Shown here piece after piece: positions 20,401 through 26,998 of a stretch of 64,000 bases of DNA. The notes under the pieces are model-generated. The model worked only from the letters and a program-made list of their open reading frames with translations, made no database searches and was not told where the DNA came from. The translations under genes and the position numbers were made by a program. The number at the start of each line of letters is the position of its first letter. The first letter of the stretch is position 1. Where the stretch lies: NCBI RefSeq assembly GCF_002163625.1, contig NZ_CP020892.1, positions 1-64,000 of the forward strand, in the 5' to 3' direction. Origin of the DNA: Pseudomonas sp. M30-35 (GTDB taxonomy: Bacteria; Pseudomonadota; Gammaproteobacteria; Pseudomonadales; Pseudomonadaceae).

Positions 20401-23400
20401 GTCCAGGTTGCGCTGCAATGTTTGGATCGATTGAAATGCGTGGCCGTACTGCAATTTCAAGATGGCCAGGTGCGCGTATAACTGTTGTGGGTCGAGCTGT
20501 TCCATCAGCAGGTCTTGCGCTACGTTTATCTTTGAGGCCGCGGCTGCACCGTTGTAGGGATAGAGGTTCGCTTGTGCGTGGAGCAGGCCTGTCTCGCGGC
20601 TGCCGGCTTCTTTCGAGTGAAGTCGTGCGTGATGGGTGGTCGGGTCGACTTGCGTGTGCAGATGTAAGGCGCGGCTCTGATCAATCAACAACGCCTGATG
20701 AATATGCACATCGCGGATGATCAGCCCTTTGCTTTCAGGCCAGAGCTGGCGTGCTTTCTCACACAGTGCTTCGAGATACCCGGCTGCGGGCATGATGGCA
20801 GAGCCGTCAACTACGTGGTCGAGCAAGTAGTTGAGGCTGCGCAAGTTGAGATCTGCCCCGCCTTTTTCGGCACTTAGCGGAGCCTGTTGTGGTTCAAGAC
20901 GGTCATTGATTTGATGGCTGGATTCATTCCACAAAATCTGGCGCTGCCAAGGATAGACCGGCAGGTTTACCAATGATCCAGGCCCGGTGCGAGCGGCCCA
21001 ATCGATATCACCACCCTGCGCGAAGACTTCGGCTATGGCGCGGCGAACAGCTGTTTGCTCAGGCTTGTTTATCCACAGGGTTGAAGCAATGCGCGGCACG
21101 AGGTTGCGCGCAGTGCATATTTCTTCAAGAGAACGGCGCAGAACGGGATGCGGTCCAACTTCAACGAACAAGGTGTAGCCGTCATCAATCATCGAGTTGA
21201 TTGCATCAGCGAAATAAACCGGATTGCGCACGTTGTCGCACCAGTATTCGGCGTCAAAACCTAAGTGATGGTTTGGGTCTTGATTGATCAGGTTAGCGGT
21301 GACGGTTGAGTACAGCGGAGTGATCGATGGCTGCGGTTCAAGGCTCGCCAAGGAACTGCGCAACTCAGGTTTGAGTGGCTCCATCAAGGGGCTGTGATAA
21401 GGCACTTCAACATCGAGCATGCGGGCGAATATCCCCTCGCCTTCACACTGCGTACAGATTTGTTCGAGCGCGGTTTTGTCGCCCGCGATGGTCAGGCTTT
21501 TGGGCGAGTTGATAGCCGCTAACGAGACAAGGTTGGCATAGGGTTCAAGTAATTTGCTGGCTTGTTCTTCGGACATGCCCAAGGCGAGCATGCCGCCGGT
21601 GTCAGCGGTTGTAGCCTGAATGCGGCTGCGGTGATAACTAACCGACAGTGCTTGCTCAAGGCTCAAAGCGCCTGCTGCCCAGCCTGAGGCGACCTCGCCA
21701 ACTGAGTGGCCAACCACTGCATCGGCGCTGATACCTTCCGCTTTAAGCAGGGCGGTAAGGCCAATTTGAATCATCAGGTTGGCAGGTTGGGCAAACTCGG
21801 TTCGTTTTATTTGTGAATCGTCTTCATCGCGCAGCATTTCCTGCAGAATTGAAAAGCCAGAGATACCCACGAAAACATCATCGGCAGCCTCAAGTGTCGA
21901 CCTGAATAAGGCACTGCTGTGTAACAGCTCTCGGCCCATACCCCACCATTGCGGGCCCATGCCGGTGTAGACGAAAGCAATGCGTGAGCTGGCATTGAAT
22001 GGGCGAATACCTTCGACGGCCTGGCTTTCGTTGTCGGCTGCAAAAGCATGCAGTGCTTCAGCGATCTCTGCATGGGTTTCGCCCCATACAGCCACCCGGT
22101 TACTCATGTGTGAGCGGCGTAAGCTGGTGCTGTACAGCAAGTCGCCTAGCGCAGGTGAGTTGGGTTGATCCATCATTTCGGCGAGCTGCTTGGCGCGCTC
22201 GCGCAGGGCTTTTGGGTCCCGCGCGGAGAGTGGCAACAGTTTGAATGATGCAGTTGTCGGTGCCGCGTTTGGTACGGACACGGTCACCGGGTTAGCGCTG
22301 ACAATCACGTGAGCATTGGTGCCGCCGTAGCCAAAGGAGTTAATCGCAATGCGTTGCGGCTTGCTTCGTAGGCTCAGGGGAGTCGGCTTGCGGGGTAGCA
22401 GCACTTCATTGGGGATCTTCGGGTTTATCGTTTGCAGATCTGCGACCGGAGGCACAATGTTATGGCGCAGCATTTCGACCGATTTAATAACGCTGGCGAT
22501 ACCCGCAGCTGCCTCAAGGTGGCCAATGTTGGCTTTGACTGAACCCACCACGCAGCCGCCATCACGCCCGTAAACGTGAGCAATTGCGCGTGTTTCGAGC
22601 GGGTCTCCAATCGGTGTTCCGGTGCCGTGGGCTTCGATGTAATCGATATCGCTAGCTCCTAACCCGCACGATGCGAGTACGCGTTGCATCAGCGCTTGTT
22701 GGGCTGCTGGATTGGGCACCGTAATTCCGCTGGTGCGCCCATCCTGATTAACCCCAACGCCGTCGATCAGCGCCAGGATGTGGTCGCCATCACGGATCGC
22801 ATCGGCATAGTTCTTCAGTACGACTACACCACCACCCTCACCTCTGCCGTAACCATCGGCGCGTGAATCAAAGCTTTTTGAGCGCCCGTCTTTGGCCAGA
22901 AAACGGCCTTTGGACATGGCTATCGAGTACTCGGGACGCAAAATAAAGTTGGCACCACCGACGAGTGCGGTATCGCACTGATGGCTTTGAATCGCGTTAA
23001 CCGCTTGAGCCAATGCAACCATCGAGGATGAACACGCTGTATCAATCGACAAGCTCGGGCCGCGGAAATCAAATGCGTAGGAGATCCGGTTCGAGAGCAT
23101 GGTAAGTGTTGCGCCTGCTGCGCTATTGGCGCCGATGTTTTGCCGAGAGCTTGGGCTGAACTGATTCAGCAGATGGTCAACGGTAAAGCCACCCACAAAC
23201 ACACCGGTCTGCGAACCAGCCATGTTTTCAATATCCAATCCGGCGTTTTCCATGGCCTCCCAACTCAACTCGAGCAATAGGCGCTGCTGTGGGTCCAGGG
23301 CTTCAACTTCACGCGGTGAGAAATTGAAAAAATCAGCATCGAATGCACGAAAGTCATAGTCCTGTAGAAAGTGCCCTGAACACACATAGGCTTTCCCTGC

Positions 23401-23577
23401 GACATCCTTTTCATTGAGAAATTTGTCGACTGACCAACGATCTTTTGGCACTAGGCTGACGTAGTTTTGACCGGTTAGAAGGTTGTTAAAAAATACCTCG
23501 GGGGTATTCGAACCGCCCGGAAAACGACAAGCAGAGCCGATCAAGGCAACCTGGTTTGAGCCAGTATTAGTTGACAT
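17488..23577 (-). CDS. Single-module type I polyketide synthase KS-AT-DH-(degenerate ER)-KR-ACP
   Basis: A 2029-residue iterative-looking PKS. KS is about 8-430 with C182 (DTACSSS), H317 (EAHGTGT) and H353 (NIGHLE). AT is about 530-850 with S625 (GHSVGE) and H728 in VPYHSPLM. DH is about 905-1160 with H921 (HVVDGSAIMP) and D1088. A structural segment follows (about 1190-1370), then an ER-like domain (about 1380-1650) that keeps FRLGDRVVGL but lacks the NADPH-binding glycine motif. KR is about 1660-1850 with GGFGGFG, K1777, S1803, Y1816 and N1820. ACP is about 1945-2029 with S1982 (GVDSLSS). There is no loading module, thioesterase or PPTase. A ribosome site AAGGGG precedes the ATG. It heads the five-gene operon; the product is unknown. 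Confidence 0.93.
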   Translation of the reverse strand: MSTNTGSNQVALIGSACRFPGGSNTPEVFFNNLLTGQNYVSLVPKDRWSVDKFLNEKDVAGKAYVCSGHFLQDYDFRAFDADFFNFSPREVEALDPQQRLLLELSWEAMENAGLDIENMAGSQTGVFVGGFTVDHLLNQFSPSSRQNIGANSAAGATLTMLSNRISYAFDFRGPSLSIDTACSSSMVALAQAVNAIQSHQCDTALVGGANFILRPEYSIAMSKGRFLAKDGRSKSFDSRADGYGRGEGGGVVVLKNYADAIRDGDHILALIDGVGVNQDGRTSGITVPNPAAQQALMQRVLASCGLGASDIDYIEAHGTGTPIGDPLETRAIAHVYGRDGGCVVGSVKANIGHLEAAAGIASVIKSVEMLRHNIVPPVADLQTINPKIPNEVLLPRKPTPLSLRSKPQRIAINSFGYGGTNAHVIVSANPVTVSVPNAAPTTASFKLLPLSARDPKALRERAKQLAEMMDQPNSPALGDLLYSTSLRRSHMSNRVAVWGETHAEIAEALHAFAADNESQAVEGIRPFNASSRIAFVYTGMGPQWWGMGRELLHSSALFRSTLEAADDVFVGISGFSILQEMLRDEDDSQIKRTEFAQPANLMIQIGLTALLKAEGISADAVVGHSVGEVASGWAAGALSLEQALSVSYHRSRIQATTADTGGMLALGMSEEQASKLLEPYANLVSLAAINSPKSLTIAGDKTALEQICTQCEGEGIFARMLDVEVPYHSPLMEPLKPELRSSLASLEPQPSITPLYSTVTANLINQDPNHHLGFDAEYWCDNVRNPVYFADAINSMIDDGYTLFVEVGPHPVLRRSLEEICTARNLVPRIASTLWINKPEQTAVRRAIAEVFAQGGDIDWAARTGPGSLVNLPVYPWQRQILWNESSHQINDRLEPQQAPLSAEKGGADLNLRSLNYLLDHVVDGSAIMPAAGYLEALCEKARQLWPESKGLIIRDVHIHQALLIDQSRALHLHTQVDPTTHHARLHSKEAGSRETGLLHAQANLYPYNGAAAASKINVAQDLLMEQLDPQQLYAHLAILKLQYGHAFQSIQTLQRNLDAGIAVATLQRPESAGEKASAYVLHPSLLDGCLQIALSLMSTSDGAYLPVSLRALEVYAALPESIICRAQIVEKNVTQVICDFELCDTEGNLLARIEGLLCRSLSGGESGDGYPQGDYQRTWLEQAELSAESEVNCTLLIIGGSDDPLPQTLAKVAKQNVKQVHQCSWQQLHDFEYLGEVTRAIIVAGYSPETDVGLSTENICHLLATLKTLARQQRRLPVRVITRDAHCVLPSDAVQPDQTSVAGFLRAARNELNNLDVASIDISTDAATDTANRVVAEAVAVQQIDELALRDNKRFAASLILSGQLRTAKIVSTCASADDPIELSLTPNSYHATLLPTHPLGAHEYQLRVEYFGVQLATSCPVGVVGTITQVGTHATRFRLGDRVVGLVAHKLANLLRVNEQHDVLEGVDASITVNPLLAPIDARAIALIERAELCPGQTALVVEGALGDALSQRLINAGVEVSRVTRDFANLPQPRDGQGYDLLAVPLASWSHEIGFFCLASGGLLIDLDHDVSPFALPAHCGRLLRMSNDLGALHADTGYRAALRQAIAEEHSKDIDSDLVFSDLLQTKDIHNLPADWSVLAVATDAQTFDAAVSDQPALKSNGTYLVTGGFGGFGSKVAHWLAHNGAGHIALAGRSGGDSPGAKQLLESLQALGAQVSAHALDIADPGKVKALISAINSQQQPLRGIYHAAGVLADESIEQMQPQVIHSVMQPKAGGAWALHQATTEAGIELEQFVLFSSIANLIGNSRQANYCAANGFLDGLAKLRHSQGLKALSVHLGGIAGTGMLNIDERTSQHLIRIGISMISPPLALQGIARALAKELPQVAISELLSFDKWAAYEAMANNSPCYLELIAASGAASAGDNSLVEQLHHALAEMEQQQASEILQALISEVVAATLKTNVARLKPDLTFDFFGVDSLSSGDIKLQLEQKLGVSYSVIELLGAATIAKLAERALTHIVSTHKNA
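18264..18272 (-). promoter_or_regulatory. Perfect DnaA box in PKS gene (1)
   Basis: TGTGGATAA on the plus strand, the exact complement of the DnaA consensus 9-mer, inside the KR-coding part. Confidence 0.4.
20060..20068 (-). promoter_or_regulatory. Perfect DnaA box in PKS gene (2)
   Basis: TGTGGATAA on the plus strand, inside the coding sequence between the DH and ER-like regions. Confidence 0.4.
21069..21077 (+). promoter_or_regulatory. Perfect DnaA box in PKS gene (3)
   Basis: TTATCCACA on the plus strand, inside the coding sequence near the end of the AT region. Confidence 0.4.
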
Positions 23578-24736
23578 ATGTTGTGCCCCTTAAATCCATT
23601 TAAATTGACAGCGTTCATTGCAAAGCGCTAGCAAGGCATAGTGCGATTATCTTAAGTTGCAGGCTGATTGGTTGATCGGTAGAGGATTACGAGTTGATAT
23701 AAATTCCAATTTATAGCAATACGTAGTCCTGCCAAATAATAGCAATGGCATATCAATATCATTTATGCATTAAGTTTCAGTAGCGGCTTAACAGTGCTCC
23801 TGTAATAGGCTCCTGTGGAACATTAAACGCCTATGCCTTCTAACGCGCATAGATAGAAACGCGATTGTATGACTGTATATTAATGTGCCTGTACTGGCTC
23901 TTTGTATAATTAATACAAACGACAGTGACAGACAGGTCTTGCGATGTTTAGGTCGTGGTTATAAGTAACTTTAGTATATTAAACTCATTCTCCATGAAAA
24001 TGATATGCAGGCAATGTGCAGCTAAATGGATATCAATTTAGCTATAGGTATGGGAGTACCTGTATAAACAACGGAACTATTCTTTTTTAGACCAATCATT
24101 AGAGTGGTTGATGTTATATGGCCGTCACTAAATGCGATTGTTTAATGCTTTATGGAGGGTGTCTGCTGGGAGGGAAGTATATTCAATACAAACTTTGGAA
24201 TAGTGAGCAAGTACTTAAGCAAACTCTCAATGAGCATGCCTAATAAGACTAAGACATAGATCAGAGCGGTCTGGTAACAGCTATTTGCAGCACACTATAT
24301 TGTGGCAACAGGATGATTTGCGGGCACTCAAACCATACTGCCCAGTAGCCAGTCCCTTAGCTTCTGGTGGAGATGCTGGGTTAACCGACGTGCTAAACGT
24401 TCTGAAAATGCAATTGTGGCTGCGCAGGACTGCTCAGTCTCAATTGATTGCGGTTGAGATAGGTATCAGCGCCTACGGTTTGCTCTGGCGCCAGCAGGCT
24501 ACCCGACAGGGGATAGGATTGACCCAGGATGCTCAGCCTCCGGCGCTTGCTGACAAACACAGCCTAACTAAACGTATTCTGACCAACATGACCTGGCCAA
24601 CATGCTCTGACAAACATAGTCTGGCGGACGGATCCGGTTGGTTCGCTATGGTTATGTGGGGGGCGGCCTAATACTGCACTCAAGGCACTGGCTGAGCAGT
24701 GCCCTCGCCTCGGTAACAGCACGCTGAGTCGGTGTT
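23578..24736. other. AT-rich non-coding stretch upstream of the PKS operon
   Basis: About 1.16 kb without a gene I can support. The first 700 bases are visibly AT-rich compared with everything around them, with many TATA/ATTA runs, and must contain the PKS operon promoter; I could not single out one hexamer pair. From about 24280 composition returns to average. There are open frames on both strands (for example a 128-codon plus-strand frame at 24285-24671), but none resembles a known protein. Three imperfect copies of a 15-base motif start at 24551, 24580 and 24608. Confidence 0.7.
24551..24622 (+). repeat. Three imperfect 15-bp direct repeats, 28-29 bp apart
   Basis: TGACAAACACAGCCT (24551), TGACCAACATGACCT (24580) and TGACAAACATAGTCT (24608) share most positions and are spaced 29 and 28 bases apart. 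They may be binding sites or a remnant of repeated DNA; nothing here proves a function. Confidence 0.4.
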
Positions 24737-25120
24737 TCACGGGTAATTGATAGTCACCACATACGAACCGGTTCGAATCGTCTCACCCGCAGCATCGATC
24801 AGTACGTACTCCTGGCCATGTTCAGTGTCGGGCGGCTCTTTGTTGGTGATGAGCTTGGCTTCGACGCTGGAATCATTTGCCGTTGCAACACGGGTCACTG
24901 TGGCGACGCGTTTCACCTCGAGCATGTTGCCTGCGGAGATGACTAACGGACAGCCTTGAAGCTTCAGCGTGAGATCCGCTGAAACCTTCGCGCTGCATGG
25001 AGGCTCAACAATCATTCCTCGTATATTGATACTTCCGGTCATCGGGGCAGCAGCCACCGAGTACGGCCCAACCAAAATAATGTACAGAAATTGGCAAAGC
25101 AGTAATCGCGTTCTGTTCAT
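24737..25120 (-). CDS. Orphan pilin-like (type 1 fimbrial family) secreted protein
   Basis: A 127-residue protein with a signal peptide (LLLCQFLYIILVGPYSVAAA) and a short fimbrial-subunit pattern. A first strand GSINIRGMIVEPPCSAK is followed by the second cysteine of the pair (C42 and C57) in LKLQGCPLVIS, and the C-terminal strand is SYVVTINYP. It is shorter than ordinary chaperone-usher pilins (150-180 residues). No chaperone or usher gene is nearby. AGGAAT stands at ribosome-binding distance from the ATG. It lies between the PKS operon and the core plsC gene and may be a relic or an independent surface protein. The family call is by pattern only. Confidence 0.55.
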   Translation of the reverse strand: MNRTRLLLCQFLYIILVGPYSVAAAPMTGSINIRGMIVEPPCSAKVSADLTLKLQGCPLVISAGNMLEVKRVATVTRVATANDSSVEAKLITNKEPPDTEHGQEYVLIDAAGETIRTGSYVVTINYP

Positions 25121-25581
25121 CTAAGCTATTCCTATGTGTATTAGGAAGTGCTTCGTCAGCGTAGACGATTACTTTAGAGAAATGAGGAAATGGTATTCCA
25201 GTTGTTGGCCACATCCAGAGGACGCATGTCTTCGAGTTAGCGGCGAGGATAAGCTTCGCCGCTAGGCTGCGTACCGTTCTGCAGCCCTTGTGCGTGGCGC
25301 TTCAGCCCTTGTTAGCGGAAACGGCTGGCAGCGCTAAGAATATGAAGAAACGGCAGATTTGAGCGGGTTTTGAGTGGCGCCGGTTATCAGCAGCGGCCAT
25401 GAAGAACTAGTCTAACGATGTGGGCTTAAGTCAGGGCTATTTCTACGTTTAGCCAAAAACTCGAGTCAGCTATTACCAACGCTCAAGGGTGGTTTGAGAC
25501 GGTGGTCTGAAGTCATTGGCTAAATCATTAAAGTAAAAAATGCAGTCTGACTCGCTGCATTCACCGCGTTTTTTACCCTGT
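25121..25581. other. Non-coding stretch between pilin-like gene and plsC
   Basis: About 460 bases with no supported gene. An inverted repeat TAGCGGCGA / TCGCCGCTA (25238-25246 and 25256-25264, 9-base loop) is the only clear structure. This is the right-hand border of the accessory region, where the core Pseudomonas order resumes with plsC. Confidence 0.6.
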
Positions 25582-26355
25582 CTAAAGTGGCTGATCTACC
25601 GGGTTGGCAGCTGCTTCATCGCGCAAGCAGCCAATATCACGCTGCGCCTGGCTTACCCATGCGAAGGCCCGGTCGTTCAGTTCGGCGATGGCGCGGGGGC
25701 CAGTGCCTTCTGCGTACATTGGCCCGCCAATGATTACCTGAATAGTGCCCGGCTTTTTAGCCCAACCCTCTTTGGGCCAGTACTTGCCAGCGTCGTGCGC
25801 GATTGGCAGAACCGGCAAGTTGGCATTCACCGCAAGCGATGCGCCGCCGCGTGAGAATTTGCCAATCTGTCCGGTTGGGATGCGCGTGCCTTCAGGGAAT
25901 ACCAGCACCCAGCAGCCGAGCTTTAGTCGTTCATGGCCCTGTTTTGCAAGCTGCTTGAGTGCGGCCTTAGGGTTACTGCGGTCAATTGCGATGGGCTTGA
26001 GCATGGCCATTGCCCAGCCGAAGAACGGCACATACAACAGCTCACGCTTGAGCACTTGGCTGAGTGGCTCAAACAAGGCCGAAAGAAAGAAGGTTTCCCA
26101 GGTGCTTTGGTGCTTGGAGAGAATCACGCAAGGCGTCTCCGGGATATTCTCGAGGCCTTTGACTTCGTATTTGATACCAACCATGGCGCCGGTTAGCCAA
26201 ACTGCAAAACGGCACCAGTTCTGGTTCACGAAGCGGTAGCGTGCGCGAAATGACAGGAACGGCACGATGAAAAAACTCAGGGTGCACCAGAGAAATGAAC
26301 TGGTCGCCAGCAGGATGTAGAAGAATAAAATGTTGATAGCCCGCAGTGTCGACAT
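25582..26355 (-). CDS. 1-acyl-sn-glycerol-3-phosphate acyltransferase (PlsC family)
   Basis: A 257-residue membrane-associated acyltransferase that makes phosphatidic acid from lysophosphatidic acid. An N-terminal hydrophobic segment (INILFFYILLATSSFLWC) precedes the acyltransferase block SKHQSTWETFF, an H-x4-E variant of the usual H-x4-D, and the later motif FPEGTRIPTGQ. The ATG at 26355 is preferred to a TTG eight codons upstream because MSTLRAI fits the orthologues. In P. aeruginosa the orthologue follows gyrB directly; here it is separated from gyrB by the PKS region. It is 32 bases downstream of gmhB and probably cotranscribed with it. Confidence 0.92.
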   Translation of the reverse strand: MSTLRAINILFFYILLATSSFLWCTLSFFIVPFLSFRARYRFVNQNWCRFAVWLTGAMVGIKYEVKGLENIPETPCVILSKHQSTWETFFLSALFEPLSQVLKRELLYVPFFGWAMAMLKPIAIDRSNPKAALKQLAKQGHERLKLGCWVLVFPEGTRIPTGQIGKFSRGGASLAVNANLPVLPIAHDAGKYWPKEGWAKKPGTIQVIIGGPMYAEGTGPRAIAELNDRAFAWVSQAQRDIGCLRDEAAANPVDQPL

Positions 26356-26387
26356 AAGTGCATTTACCGTCGCGGACAACCCGCGCT

Positions 26388-26921
26388 TTATTGATTAAGT
26401 AATTGTCTGGCAACTGCTGCCAGATCATCGAATATCAAGGTATTGGCTGGCAATCCTTTGGCCAGTGTGCGCTCGCCTTTGCCGGTTTTTACTAAAACTG
26501 GCTGACAATCGACGGTTGTGGCCGCTTGCAGGTCACCACTGCTGTCACCCACAAACCATACGCCCTTCAGTTCTACCGCATAATGCGCGGCGATGCTGTG
26601 GAGCATGCCTGGTTTCGGCTTGCGGCAAGCGCAACCTTCATCCGGCCCGTGTGGACAATACAGGATCAAGCCAATTTCACCGCCCTGCTCTGCAACCAGT
26701 TGGCGCATGCGCTGGTGCATGGCATCAAGTTCAGCTACGCCGTAGTAGCCGCGTCCGATGCCTGATTGATTGGTGGCAATCGCGATGGTCCAGCCAGCTT
26801 TGGATAAGTCGGCAATCGCGGTGATCGAACTGGGGATGGGAATCCATTCTTCAACGGATTTGATGTACGCGTCGGAGTCGTGATTGATCACGCCGTCGCG
26901 GTCGAGAATGAGTAGCTTCAT
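26388..26921 (-). CDS. gmhB: D-glycero-beta-D-manno-heptose 1,7-bisphosphate 7-phosphatase
   Basis: A 177-residue HAD-family phosphatase that removes the 7-phosphate in ADP-heptose synthesis for the LPS core. The HAD nucleophile motif LILDRDGVIN (D8 and D10), the IATNQSGIGRG motif, the zinc-binding CPHGPDEGCACRKPKPG and the final GDSSGDLQAA are all present. It is in the conserved position next to plsC and glyS. A large inverted repeat separates it from glyS. Confidence 0.93.
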   Translation of the reverse strand: MKLLILDRDGVINHDSDAYIKSVEEWIPIPSSITAIADLSKAGWTIAIATNQSGIGRGYYGVAELDAMHQRMRQLVAEQGGEIGLILYCPHGPDEGCACRKPKPGMLHSIAAHYAVELKGVWFVGDSSGDLQAATTVDCQPVLVKTGKGERTLAKGLPANTLIFDDLAAVARQLLNQ

Positions 26922-26946
26922 GGTGCATCTCTCTAGTGTTTAAAGC

Positions 26947-26992
26947 TTAACCGCGCGGCGCTGCTGTCTAGGCAGGCATGCCGCGCGGTTAA
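26947..26992 (-). terminator. Long inverted repeat downstream of glyS
   Basis: TTAACCGCGCGGC (26947-26959) and GCCGCGCGGTTAA (26980-26992) form a perfect 13-bp stem with a 20-base loop, directly after the glyS stop. There is no clear U run, so it may be a terminator, an attenuator or a transcript-stabilising hairpin before gmhB. Confidence 0.55.
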
Positions 26993-26998
26993 CCTGCG

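Noticed and set aside
24285..24671. 128-codon plus-strand open frame, and a short minus-strand frame in the same place
   Set aside because: No known protein pattern, poor codon character and no ribosome site that stands out; treated as non-coding until homology is shown.
25380..25470. Possible integron attC-like sequence (TCTAAC and GTTTAGC motifs)
   Set aside because: The core sites do not pair in the required order and no integrase is present.
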